NCBI GenBank assembly: GCA_012295275.1
Contig: CM022665.1
Coordinates: forward strand, 26,899,946-26,921,945
DNA: 22,000 bases
Reading direction: 5' to 3'
DNA from: Chrysomallon squamiferum
Taxonomy: Eukaryota > Mollusca > Gastropoda > Neomphalida > Peltospiridae
Under the pieces are notes generated by a model that saw nothing but the letters and a program-made list of their open reading frames with translations, was not told where the DNA came from and did not search any database. A program made the position numbers and the translations under genes. Positions 11,193 through 17,019 of the stretch are shown in pieces. How positions within the stretch are numbered: position 1 is the stretch's first letter; every line of letters starts with the position of its first letter.

Positions 11193-12441
11193 ATTATTAT
11201 TATTATTATTATTAAATCTAAAATTATATAAGAAATAACCATAAAAAATCCAGAACATCAGTGTTATACACTACAGTAATTTACAAATTTTTAATCACAT
11301 TCAGTGAATACTGATAATTTTTAAAATACAGTTTTGAAAAGAAAATGCTTACACTTTCTTAATACAGGGAATAGCTTCAGTTGTTGGTGAACCTTTAACT
11401 TTCAGCTGTTGTTGTCGTCGTTCATAATCTTGTTTAAACATGACTGTTCTGAAAGCTGGTGCTGGCCGATTTTCCCGCTTGCCTGATGGTGGCCGTGGGC
11501 AAAAAGCCTAAACATCACACATTTATGAATAGCACAGTGTAAGTATATCCATGCACGCACAATACATCATGTTCATGTATTCTTATGAGAAAAAAAAGTA
11601 GCAGACTTCGAAATACACGAAAGCCAGTATAAAGCCAGCTTCTAACTGGATTTACATAAAAGTCTGCCTAAACTGTTTTTATTCCTTTTTAAAAAACATT
11701 ATCTTTTTTATCAGTGAAAAAGACATTTTTAAATCACTTGACTTGATAAAATTACCTGACCATTTAATTTTCATTTGTAACTATTTAGATCAAATACACT
11801 AAGTAAAACTAATGTTAAAATTGTGAAACTATGTTAAGATTTACATATGATGTTAAATATTATGAATGAAACTATACTAAACAAAATTCACATTTAAATT
11901 ATTTCATTTCTCAGTTAAAACTGCGTTTTTTCAAAGAATCTGTGTTAAGGATTACAAATGATGTTAAACATTAAGAATGAAATTATAGTAAACAACGTAA
12001 GATTTAAATTAATTACAAAACATGTTAATTAAAATTAAAAAAAAAAAAAATGACAATACAAAAAAAGCCCAGAAAACTGTGACATTTCAAAGAAATATGG
12101 ATTCTTACATTCTTGGACTGCAAATTAATGTTGACAAGGACATCACAGTTTTCTGGTTTGTCATACAGACGACCTTTCAACTGTTCTGCAATATTACTAC
12201 CATGACTTGGTCGTGATCGTTTTAATGGTGGAAGACTGTTATCATCATTTGCATTTTGTTCTTTTGTAGGATACTGGTCTACATTAAAGCGTGTTATCTT
12301 GCCAGTCACTTGGGATTGTGTGGTCTTTGGGCAGGTATCACCTTCAAGCAAACTGATGTCACCCAAGTTTTCATTCAAGACAGATGACTCTGATAGAAGG
12401 CTAATTGACCTACTGAATGATTCTTGCTTGCTTTCTGACAT
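55..12441 (-). CDS. Axonemal dynein heavy chain, N-terminal portion (15 coding exons, gene continues past base 1)
   Basis: Dynein heavy chains are the ATP-driven motors of ciliary and flagellar arms. The N-terminal tail docks the motor on the doublet and binds intermediate or light chains. Seen here: 15 exons with canonical acceptors and donors, joined at 12441-12109, 11507-11353, 10839-10706, 9675-9392, 7945-7809, 7430-7263, 6521-6406, 5982-5920, 5221-4957, 4592-4427, 3885-3707, 2304-2246, 1342-1222, 865-616 and 154-55. Summed coding length is 2530 nt, about 843 residues. Codon phase is consistent at every junction except for a one-base conflict inside the 9675-9392 exon. Family evidence is the run YDPYDLKVV, then YWTISASSVTM, then RLPFFYRF and KSFKSWAKNV, the usual order in inner-arm-type DNAH tails, followed by helical tail segments (LADYL-like SVDYLLMDLL). 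The motor itself lies outside the window. Subfamily is uncertain: DNAH14-like or DNAH6-like is my best guess. A small phase-neutral exon could have been missed in the 1.4-kb introns. Confidence 0.85.
160..545 (-). repeat. Tandem array of decayed copies of the exon 16 acceptor and 5' end
   Basis: Read on the minus strand, each unit is a T-run, a YAG, then about 35 bases resembling the exon 16 start (pattern ACT-AAAAGTGAAT-TAGTAGTGAATCAGA-TATG). The AG acceptors fall at plus positions 155 (real exon), 198, 245, 297, 348, 404, 428, 477 and 526, i.e. steps of 43-56 with one half-step of 24. Some copies have early stops; others stay open in the exon frame for the length of the unit. Confidence 0.75.
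616..865 (-). CDS. Dynein exon 15
   Basis: Acceptor TTTTTTAG at 866-867 and donor G|GTATGT flank 250 nt, phase 0 to phase 1. It begins VLYELKHREDVEEIVAPVFN, with APVFNLSLVLT resembling the P.F...L.L element that precedes the PS...F strand in DNAH tails. It then diverges into a serine/arginine-rich insert (QQRPSRRSSITRFSKSGFGM), with RRSS as a PKA-type site. Confidence 0.75.
866..1221. other. Intron 14
   Basis: This is 356 bp of AT-rich intron with canonical ends. I see no repeat array, RNA gene or alternative exon in it. Confidence 0.6.
1222..1342 (-). CDS. Dynein exon 14
   Basis: Acceptor ATTTCAG at 1343-1344 and consensus donor GAA|GTAAGA flank 121 nt, phase 2 to phase 0. It encodes a basic VRYKKVESKRKLS stretch followed by QYVIPHFDFDKPEEITAPPD. 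No distinct motif is recognised; assignment rests on splice signals and phase. Confidence 0.75.
1670..1895. repeat. Degenerate tandem repeat in intron 13 (unit about 45-50 bp)
   Basis: The phrase ATAAATTATCAAATACAAATATTT recurs with drift about four to five times (near 1681, 1711, 1755, 1781 and 1858), with short fillers of A/T. The rest of intron 13 (1343-2245) is AT-rich with a poly-A run near 1999-2014 and nothing else I can name. Confidence 0.5.
2246..2304 (-). CDS. Dynein exon 13 (59 nt, serine-rich)
   Basis: A long T-run and TTTAG acceptor at 2305-2306 and donor GT|GTTAGT flank 59 nt, phase 0 to phase 2. It encodes DSDTESSNTGSRGSSRTLS, a low-complexity serine/acid insert. It is short, but its phases link exons 12 and 14 exactly. 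Confidence 0.65.
2385..2434. repeat. (ATA/TAA)n microsatellite
   Basis: A nearly pure trinucleotide run in intron 12, about 15 units. Confidence 0.9.
2435..3225. other. Intron 12, middle part
   Basis: AT-rich intronic sequence with a short (AT)n near 2958-2970 followed by poly-T. No exon, RNA gene or clear repeat family is seen. Confidence 0.5.
3226..3690. repeat. Degenerate minisatellite (unit about 17-20 bp) split by a dispersed repeat
   Basis: Variants of ACACAAAGGGTATGAC repeat across 3226-3400 and resume at 3563-3690. Between the halves lies the 120-bp dispersed repeat described separately. A short open frame on the minus strand here (CVIP-type repeats) is a product of the array, not a gene. 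Confidence 0.7.
3441..3559 (+). repeat. Dispersed repeat, copy A (about 120 bp)
   Basis: Aligns along its length to 5563-5686 in the same orientation at roughly 85-90% identity by eye, including a perfect 34-base match (3526-3559 with 5653-5686). Both copies are intronic. Family unknown. Confidence 0.8.
3707..3885 (-). CDS. Dynein exon 12: conserved tail helices
   Basis: Acceptor TTTTCTAG at 3886-3887 and donor GAG|GTAACA flank 179 nt, phase 1 to phase 0. It encodes YAEIAEWRKILARLTCFLKS, then VDYLLMDLLRHLVVTALHDL. This matches the [Y]tE.a.wR..C.rL..FirL.Dyl....L..L....V..L pattern of DNAH proteins. Confidence 0.8.
3905..4030. repeat. Possible interspersed-repeat fragment in intron 11
   Basis: Starts TTAACCCTTAGAACCCAAATGGCC and contains paired GGCC motifs (CTGGCCCATAAAAAGGCC). 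It resembles from memory a repeat common in cephalopod genomes that begins CCCTTTAGCATTTAAACCGGCC. The resemblance is loose. The rest of intron 11 (3886-4426) shows nothing else. Confidence 0.3.
4427..4592 (-). CDS. Dynein exon 11
   Basis: Acceptor ATTCAG at 4593-4594 and donor A|GTTAGT flank 166 nt, phase 0 to phase 1. It encodes TVAEMEGI followed by a lysine-rich, probably flexible loop (GDKKVKIIVPKPAEDKNSS; KLKKPKTLAAI) before the next conserved helix. The loop looks like a lineage-specific insert between conserved tail helices. Confidence 0.75.
4593..4956. other. Intron 10
   Basis: This 364-bp AT-rich intron has clean splice sites at both ends. I see no further feature. Confidence 0.6.
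4957..5221 (-). CDS. Dynein exon 10: helical tail segment
   Basis: Acceptor CTTGCAG at 5222-5223 and consensus donor CA|GTGAGT flank 265 nt, phase 2 to phase 0. It encodes a mainly helical stretch starting LCKSLFVANEVLQGCLYHIK, with a later ELALTKLKALRNKVIEIVW run. This fits the helix following the KNV motif in axonemal dynein tails, where the L.K...L...L...V..AC pattern is typical. Confidence 0.8.
5275..5560. repeat. Degenerate ATT-rich tandem repeat in intron 9
   Basis: Blocks of ATACTGTGAATATAGTTATTATTACTATA recur imperfectly with a period near 30-36 bp, decaying into plain ATT/TAA repeats. Apparent open frames on both strands (I/T/N-rich plus, N/S/Y-rich minus) are repeat artefacts. Confidence 0.6.
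5563..5686 (+). repeat. Dispersed repeat, copy B
   Basis: Partner of the 3441-3559 repeat, located in intron 9, same orientation. It is immediately adjacent to the ATT-rich array on its low-coordinate side. Confidence 0.8.
5920..5982 (-). CDS. Dynein exon 9 (63 nt): KSFKSWAKNV motif
   Basis: A small exon between acceptor TTGCAG at 5983-5984 and donor CG|GTAATT, phase 2 both ends. It encodes LCKSFKSWAKNVRHQKTSLS, directly continuing exon 8 (FR then xxKSFxxWxKNV, the canonical dynein tail sequence). It is too short to appear as an isolated open frame and is recognised by splice sites plus motif. Confidence 0.8.
5983..6405. other. Intron 8
   Basis: 423 bp, AT-rich, with no array or other feature that I can support. 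Confidence 0.6.
6406..6521 (-). CDS. Dynein exon 8: conserved WERRLFYRIIRLPFFYRFR block
   Basis: Acceptor TATTTAG at 6522-6523 and donor CG|GTAATT flank 116 nt, phase 0 to phase 2. The segment WERRLFYRIIRLPFFYRF corresponds to the W.RE...F..I..IPFF..FR element of axonemal dynein heavy chains. Only one of the three frames gives this pattern, and it is the one demanded by exon 7. Confidence 0.8.
6858..6906. repeat. (TAA)16 microsatellite
   Basis: Pure trinucleotide run in intron 7. The remainder of intron 7 (6522-7262) has a purine-rich A/G stretch near 6597-6628 and is otherwise featureless. Confidence 0.95.
7263..7430 (-). CDS. Dynein exon 7: conserved DNAH tail block
   Basis: Acceptor TTTCAAG at 7431-7432 and donor ATG|GTTCGT flank exactly 56 codons, phase 0 both ends. 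The product holds FVYCVLRNRD, then YDPYDLKVV and YWTISASSVTM. This matches the familiar axonemal dynein pattern of a [N/D]PY[D/N]L.VV strand followed by Y[F/W]TIS..[G/S]VT, and is one of the strongest family signals in the window. A better-looking GTATGAG donor six bases further on would break the frame with exon 8, so it was not chosen. Confidence 0.8.
7431..7808. other. Intron 6
   Basis: 378 bp of AT-rich intron with T-runs near 7471-7482 and 7604-7620. Nothing else is evident. Confidence 0.6.
7809..7945 (-). CDS. Dynein exon 6
   Basis: Acceptor ATTTCAG at 7946-7947 and a weaker donor AAG|GTTCAT flank 137 nt, phase 1 to phase 0. It encodes PESDIGYDYLITFRND, then GPFCRKQMEDLTNP, ending QPGQK, which joins exon 7 without a break. 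The donor lacks the usual G at +5 but is the only nearby GT giving the required phase. Confidence 0.7.
8100..8769. other. Intron 5, low-coordinate part
   Basis: No exon found. Two weakly similar stretches about 200 bp apart (around 8030-8090 and 8235-8290, sharing ACCA-TAAGCTT-type phrases) hint at an old duplication. Confidence 0.35.
8770..9365. repeat. Tandem array in intron 5 (unit about 45-60 bp, about ten degenerate copies)
   Basis: The phrase TTTGTAATTACTGGTTTATTGATCTATC with a following TATTTATTTTAA recurs at about 8930, 8987, 9036, 9092, 9137, 9187, 9232, 9286 and 9337, with weaker copies back to about 8770. The array ends about 30 bp from the exon 5 donor. Confidence 0.75.
9392..9675 (-). 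CDS. Dynein exon 5, containing a reading-frame conflict
   Basis: Acceptor CATCAG at 9676-9677 and strong donor G|GTAATG after 9392. Entering from exon 4 in phase, the frame is an acidic stretch (GKPAVADEKDNVREVD...) but stops at 9431-9433. The last ~165 nt read well in a frame offset by one net inserted base (YLARQQGSQVLRISGYVETC, then ...SIFEDV). Only that second frame leaves the exon in the phase exon 6 needs. Either one base is missing near the T-run at 9554-9556, or a second acceptor CCAG at 9557-9558 is used: it joins exon 4 in the correct frame but lacks a pyrimidine tract. Confidence 0.65.
10290..10650. repeat. Tandem array in intron 4 (unit about 50-60 bp, six to seven copies)
   Basis: Units read like AGCTTACTGTAAAGTACAGATTTGTAAAATAAACAATAAATATTCATGAA, with AAAG..CAGA..TTGTAAA recurring near 10350, 10390, 10432, 10484, 10532, 10579 and 10605. 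The rest of intron 4 (9676-10289) holds a 16-base T-run near 9746 and a T-rich stretch near 9909-9933, nothing else. Confidence 0.7.
10706..10839 (-). CDS. Dynein exon 4
   Basis: A long poly-pyrimidine tract and ATCAG acceptor at 10840-10841 and a G|GTATTG donor flank 134 nt, entering at phase 2 and leaving at phase 1. It encodes a short hydrophobic start (LDRAVAAHFGKLSRPVE) turning into an acidic, probably disordered segment rich in D and E that continues in exon 5. Confidence 0.75.
10841..11352. repeat. Intron 3 with poly-A, (AAAT)n and (ATT)n
   Basis: A-run and AAAT units at 10843-10875, then a long (AAAT)n followed directly by (ATT)n at 11154-11214. No further feature. Confidence 0.85.
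11353..11507 (-). CDS. Dynein exon 3
   Basis: Acceptor GTTTAG|GC and donor GT|GTAAGC flank 155 nt, entering at phase 0 and leaving at phase 2. It encodes a proline- and arginine-rich stretch (AFCPRPPSGKRENRPAPAF) followed by a charged helix-like KQDYERRQQQLK. It is unremarkable except for the strong basic character that continues from exon 2. Confidence 0.75.
11822..12010 (+). repeat. Direct duplication of about 72 bp in intron 2
   Basis: Bases about 11828-11899 align to about 11938-12009 (same orientation, about 85% by eye; shared core GATGTTAAA..TT..GAATGAAA.TATA.TAAACAA). The copies are about 110 bp apart. The rest of intron 2 (11508-12108) is plain AT-rich. Confidence 0.7.
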
Positions 12442-12449
12442 TCTTCTGT
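12109..12449 (-). CDS. Dynein exon 2: 8-nt 5' UTR, start codon and residues 1-111
   Basis: The acceptor is a run of pyrimidines then TTTAG at 12450-12451. The ATG is at 12441-12439 with A at -3, and the donor AAT|GTAAGA follows 12109 (phase 0). The start was chosen because it is the first ATG after the acceptor and opens a 333-nt frame joining exon 3 in phase. The encoded leader is polar and probably disordered, beginning MSESKQESFSRS, with a basic KRSRPSHG patch near residue 75. No known fold is recognised, as expected for the variable N-terminal extension of axonemal dynein heavy chains. Confidence 0.75.
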
Positions 12450-12479
12450 CTAAATATTTTTTGGGAAAAAAAAAAAGAT

Positions 12480-12512
<33 letters not shown>

Positions 12513-13021
12513 TATATAAATTAGTAAATATAACATTATGTATATGTCTGAATACATAGCTTCATGTGATATGTCGGGTTTTTGTTTTTCATTATGAATA
12601 GGGTGGACATTTCAAATGAGTGGATAGTTGCAGCTTCTTCAAATGTATTAACTATTTTCAAAGCTTACTGAAATGTCATATATTCTGAATATATTCCCAT
12701 ATTTAACAATGATTTAAAAAAAAAATAAGAAGAATAATTATATAAATAAATTAAATCTAACCGTTATATAGTAACTTGATCGTAACAACCTGTTTTTATA
12801 ATTATAAGCTCAGCATTTAATAGTAAATTATATAAATTATCAACTCTTGTCTAATTAATGTACGCAATTAGGTACAATTTGACAATACATACAAAACACT
12901 TAGTATTGCTTGAATATGTACAACGGCTATTACATTTGTTTCCGTTATTTATTTTTAGGAATAAAAAACGATTTTACTCTCTTTAACGCCGAAGTAAAGT
13001 TACGAGATAAAATGTCAGTAC
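12450..13021. other. Inferred intron 1
   Basis: AT-rich, with an (AAT)n microsatellite at 12482-12510. It ends at a strong poly-pyrimidine and TTTAG acceptor before the start-codon exon. Confidence 0.5.
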
Positions 13022-13090
13022 CTTCACGATCGCTATATTATTGGCAGGTACCCGCGTCCATAATCTACCGCCATGTTCGTTCGTTTACCT
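13022..13090 (-). other. Probable non-coding first exon of the dynein gene (5' end approximate)
   Basis: The start codon exon at 12449 is preceded by a textbook acceptor, so an upstream 5' UTR exon must exist. The only GC-richer, non-repetitive block upstream lies at 12960-13130. Read on the minus strand it contains an AAG|GTACTG donor with the exon ending at 13022. An ATG inside the block opens only a very short frame, which fits a non-coding leader. The 5' limit is a guess placed near the YY1-like site. The splice pairing with 12449 (571-bp intron) is inference. Confidence 0.4.
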
Positions 13091-13112
13091 TAGTAATACC
13101 CACAATGCATTG
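13068..13112 (-). promoter_or_regulatory. Candidate dynein-gene promoter: YY1-like and ZNF143-like motifs
   Basis: Bases 13068-13077 read AACATGGCGG on the minus strand, matching the YY1 consensus around ATGGCGG that sits just downstream of many TATA-less start sites. Bases 13099-13112 (plus strand CCCACAATGCATTG) match the ZNF143/Staf core CCCANAATGCNNYG exactly. These are two core-promoter-type motifs within 45 bp, upstream of the inferred first exon and in the only GC-richer block of the area. Motif matches are direct; promoter function is inferred. Confidence 0.45.
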
Positions 13113-13289
13113 GGTTAAACCAAACGTTCATTTGACAAGGCAGCTTTATTTATTTTTTTTTTTTTTTTGATAGATTATATCCAATTCCATCGTTTTCTTT
13201 ATATGTTTGTATCTTCAACATTACACTGTTTCAGTGTTATCGAAATCTAATAGCATTATACCCTCAAAAACAGCTGAAATCAATGATTT

Positions 13290-13400
13290 TACTGATGAAA
13301 AAAAAAAAAAAAAAAATAAAATAAAATAAAATAAAAAATATTAAAAATAAATATAAAATAAAATAAATAATAAACACAATACAGAAAAAAAGAAATAAAA
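13290..13400. repeat. A-rich low-complexity tract (poly-A, AAAAT units)
   Basis: A run of about 18 A, then AAAAT pentamers. Flanking 13120-13290 shows nothing beyond a T-run at 13151-13168. Confidence 0.9.
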
Positions 13401-13574
13401 CAATTTTAAAGGTGGCAGTGTCACAACCATTCTTTAAAATGGTTCTCTTTAGTCCTTTCTAAATCACAATTTTTTAAAAATCTGATAAATAAATAAATAA
13501 ATAAATATAGCATTACATTAATTATATGTAGGCTACAGAAGAGCAGTAAAACATATACCCACACATACATTATA

Positions 13575-13576
<2 letters not shown>

Positions 13577-13620
<44 letters not shown>

Positions 13621-13622
13621 TT
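13577..13622. repeat. (AAT)n-(ATT)n perfect trinucleotide palindrome
   Basis: About six AAT units turn directly into about eight ATT units, so the tract can fold on itself. Confidence 0.9.
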
Positions 13623-13639
13623 TATTTTTTATTTTTTTT

Positions 13640-14470
13640 TATTTTTTTCGGATGCCTTTTTCCGAGGTTATACGCTGTTAATGAGATTTAGATTAGCACG
13701 TCTTTGTTATCGATGAGATTGTCTGCATCGTTACTCGTCTTCAGTCTTCCTCACGACATCCGTGTACTTTTTCATTAATTGTTTTATACGTGGTTTAGTA
13801 TGGTGCATTTCTGTTTTATTGTTGATGACTACAAACATAGTGATTCTTAATCGGATCTATGTACATGGAAACTGTTTGGTTAAAGGAGGCAAAGGGATGA
13901 TTTGGCCGAAATGTGACACAGATAAAAATACACTTTTCTTCTTGCATTGCTCAACATTTCCCACATTGCTTTTCTCGAATTTGTTAGAGCAGTTTCATAA
14001 ATAAATCGGTGATTTTCAAACGAATTTAATATTCTGGCCTTTAAACTTCCTTGTTTATTTCTATTCATCTGCTTTCAGAATTTCGTTGGAGTTAAATATA
14101 TATTGTTAAATGTCTTACACAGCAGAAATAAGGATAGGCGTAATATTCATGGAATTATCTCTTTGATACAAAGTGGCATATTTTCATTCTTTATTGTCGT
14201 ATCACAGTAAAATTTAATATGAGTATGTGACAATGTTATTTCTATGGACTGACGGCAGGAGAAACGTTTTCGTCACTAACAGCGGCAAGAAGATAACATA
14301 ACAATCCAAACTTCATTGCATCCTTGCGAGCTTGTTCTATTATTGTCTTACATTGTTATTAACAAACACTGATCACCAAAAATAATTTTAAAAGTACTTA
14401 ATAATTACACTTTTATAGATATTTGTGTGTGTCACCAAAACTGTAGTTCAGAAAAAATAACAAATTCAAA
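13640..14470. other. Intergenic, no recognised gene
   Basis: Somewhat more balanced base composition than the introns. Short open frames exist on both strands (up to 80 codons) but show no family resemblance and no coding support. Nothing else identified. Confidence 0.4.

Positions 14471-14474
<4 letters not shown>

Positions 14475-14558
<84 letters not shown>
14475..14558. repeat. (CT)42 microsatellite
   Basis: An 84-base pure dinucleotide tract. Polypurine-polypyrimidine mirror repeats of this kind can form triplex (H-DNA). Confidence 0.98.
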
Positions 14559-14559
<1 letters not shown>

Positions 14560-14629
14560 ATGATATTGGTGTCAATAAAATGTATCCACGTCAATAAACT
14601 ACAACAAAACAAAAACGTCTATTGAGATG

Positions 14630-14945
14630 ATCACTTTGTAAACCGTGAGGTTTCAAGATGCAGTTGCTTGATATAAATGTCTTTCTTCGTTCTGTCGAAA
14701 TCTCGATTGCGAGCAGTCTTAACAATGAATTCCTTCTCATTTGTAAAAAATATTTTGTGAACGTCTTTTGTGGAATATTTATCATGCGTGTTGTGCACAT
14801 GCTCTTTTAGGTCGGCCACTTCCCATTTTCCTCTGGCTGGATATTGTACTTTCAGTCCTTTGTATCACTCTGTTTACTGATGATGTATCCCACTTCTTTC
14901 CGAGGAATTCCTTTATGATTCATGCACAGAACCAGCTTTTCTCAA
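14630..14945 (-). pseudogene. Decayed mariner/Tc1-type transposase fragment
   Basis: On the minus strand, bases near 14910-14805 read EFLGKKWDTSSVNRVIQRTE, then RKMGSGRPKRAC. This matches the helix-turn-helix end and GSGRP(R) linker of mariner-like transposases. After a frame change and an internal deletion, bases near 14747-14660 read KIFFTNEKEFIVKTA, matching the D.I.FTDEK.FTV element around the second catalytic aspartate. Here that D is N. In-frame stops, a frameshift, loss of the first catalytic aspartate region and loss of the C-terminus make it non-functional. Confidence 0.6.
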
Positions 14946-15049
14946 TAAAACAAATCTCAGTTACGTCTTTATCCCAACTCGAGAGTACGTCTTGGATGTG
15001 ATGTGATGAAAACCAAGACTAAAATGGATAAAATAATTTGTTTGTGGTA

Positions 15050-15493
15050 CATGGGTGCCAAAGCCTTTTCAAAGCTTGCGAGCTACTTTTAAAATGACCA
15101 GGTCCAAATAATCTACCTGTATTAAAAAATGCTAAATATATTTATTTATATATATGTACTGAGTATACTTTATATATACAATATACGATATATGTTGGCA
15201 CGCCTTGTATCACTGCATGAACGCTTACGGCACAATTAAACTGAATACATTTATGGTCACTACCATACTCTGATGAATTTCACTGAATGGAGACAGCCTG
15301 GGCTGCATAGTCCGGACAATAACTGGTGGAATGGTACTTGAACTTAATAATCTTCATATGGGAAAGGGGAGGAGAGATGATGGGCTAACATCAATACAAA
15401 AAGCTTTTTTAATTTTTTAAAATACTTCTTGAATTTTTAAATGCGCGCAATCTACCCGCTGTACGTTGGCAATCGACATACTGGGCACCCCTG
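15050..15493. mobile_element. Non-autonomous hAT-like DNA element
   Basis: The left end CATGGGTGCCAAA and the reverse complement of the right end CAGGGGTGCCCAG match at 10 of 13 bases, the CAGGGGTGCC-type terminal repeat of hAT elements. Inside the left end is a TTGCGAGCTACTTTTAAAAT phrase followed by ATCTACC, and near the right end AATCTACCCGC, the usual subterminal motifs of such elements. Candidate 8-bp target duplications (15042-15049, 15494-15501) agree at 5 of 8, so they are decayed or absent. There is no transposase inside. Confidence 0.5.
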
Positions 15494-16130
15494 TTTTAGT
15501 CCCATTACTTTTTTCTGTTTACATCCCAGCCACACGACATTCCCAGACGACACTTGATTGACAGGTTACTCTCAGCGACATGAAGCGAGGGAGTTAGAGA
15601 ACTGCGGTTTTCCAAATCTAACTACAAGACATATTAACTTGACAGTTTGGCAGATGATTGCCATTAATGTACTTTCTGAGATGTGAGGTGTTTATTTATA
15701 CCTGATATCTATCTCTCTATTTTTAATCTATATCTGTCTGTCTGTCCGTCTTACGGTCTGTCTATCTATCTGTATATAGTTAGGTATAAGTAAATAAATA
15801 TATCCATAGAATTATTAGTCCTTAGCTCTGGAGAAAATTAACTATATCTCTATTGACGTACCTTCCATGTTATATAACTACTGTCCTTCATACAAAAGAA
15901 TCGTTCGTGTATTTCAGTTTAGCAGCTAATTTTGTGTTTTATAATTATTTCTGAATTGAAGAACATTATGTATTAATAATACAGTCCGTAATAGTTTTGG
16001 AGAATAATGCATTTCAGGTTAGCAGCTAATTCCATGTTTCAAATTAGCTCATTATTGTCATTATTAAACAGTGAATAGTAATTAGCAAGATATATCCATT
16101 TATTTTCAGTTAAATATCAGAGCAATTACC
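15494..16130. repeat. Intergenic with TCTA/TCTG microsatellite
   Basis: A compound TCTA/TCTG tract at about 15705-15775. A short phrase (TTTCAG.TTAGCAGCTAATT) occurs twice, near 15914 and 16013. Nothing else is seen. Confidence 0.5.
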
Positions 16131-16140
16131 TCTTTCTAAA

Positions 16141-16242
16141 CACACACACACTCACACACACACACAAACACAGAAAAAAACACACACATATATACATATA
16201 TAAACAGACACCTACACACGCGCACACACATGCCTACACACT
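16141..16242. repeat. Interrupted (CA)n tract
   Basis: CA dinucleotides broken by CT, AAA and TATA. 16243-16660 is unremarkable. Confidence 0.85.
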
Positions 16243-16677
16243 CATATAAAAGAGTGTTTTCAAGTCTTTTTAAGTGTTTTGTTGTAGCTGTTCTTTTTTT
16301 TTTTTGCACTTCTGTCTACCACAATAACGTCCAGTTTCCATGCATTCTTAACAAATTTTTATTTTATCATGTGTGTGTTTGTGTATGTGGTTAGAGTTTA
16401 TGTTTACTGCAGCAGGCATGTGTGAATAATAATGTGAAAAAAGAGGAAAAAACAAAGGAGAAAAGCATTTAGAAGTCCACTGACAAACGTAACATTTGTT
16501 TTCAGTAGTTCACTCTTCTTCCACGTTAAATGTATTGGTAAAAGAGGTCATTGCTCTCTTAGAAAACTGCAAATAAGTACTGTGTTAATTACGCCTACAG
16601 ATTAATTTTCATCGATCATAAGGAATAGTTTTGAAACAGGTGGAATACACCGCGAAACGAGATAGACATATAGATAT

Positions 16678-16680
<3 letters not shown>

Positions 16681-16751
<71 letters not shown>
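16681..16751. repeat. (GA)35 microsatellite
   Basis: A 71-base pure tract, followed by GATA/GACA-rich sequence to about 16870. Confidence 0.98.
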
Positions 16752-16753
<2 letters not shown>

Positions 16754-16913
16754 GTAGTTAAAAAGACAGATGGATAGACATATATAAACAGATAGATAGG
16801 TAAGTAGAGAGCTAGATAGACGACAGACAGTCAGACACATAGATAACTAGTCAAACAGATCTGTATCTATAAACAGGTGCATATACAGATAGAGGCAATA
16901 CGATAGGTATATA

Positions 16914-17006
16914 TTTAAGAAGGAAAGAAAAATATGAGATGGAAGGAACAATCATATATATATATATATGATTGTTCCTTCCATATATTTTTCTTTCTTT
17001 CTTAAA
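16914..17006. repeat. Near-palindromic inverted repeat (hairpin), arms about 45 bp
   Basis: TTTAAGAAGGAAAGAAAAAT..GGAAGGAACAATCATATATA on the left is matched by its reverse complement on the right, with a few mismatches and a small gap, centred on an (AT)n at about 16962. A GATAGG outside each arm (about 16902 and 17018) suggests the pairing once extended further. Confidence 0.85.
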
Positions 17007-17019
17007 TGTGACATTCCTA

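Noticed and set aside
12025-12108. Extension of dynein exon 2 past its donor
   Set aside because: A strong GTAAGA donor sits at 12108 and the following residues (ending in F-only from poly-T) look intronic.
12910-13170. 86-codon plus-strand frame over the promoter block
   Set aside because: No homology; it ends in poly-F from a T-run and is antisense to the inferred first exon.
13762-14068. Overlapping plus and minus frames of 80 and 62 codons
   Set aside because: No recognisable family or splice context. I considered the minus frame as the C-terminus of the nearby mariner relic, but it lacks the expected HNN/PPNSPDLNP-type motifs.
16616-16840. Leu/Ser alternating minus-strand frame
   Set aside because: Direct translation of the (GA)n tract.
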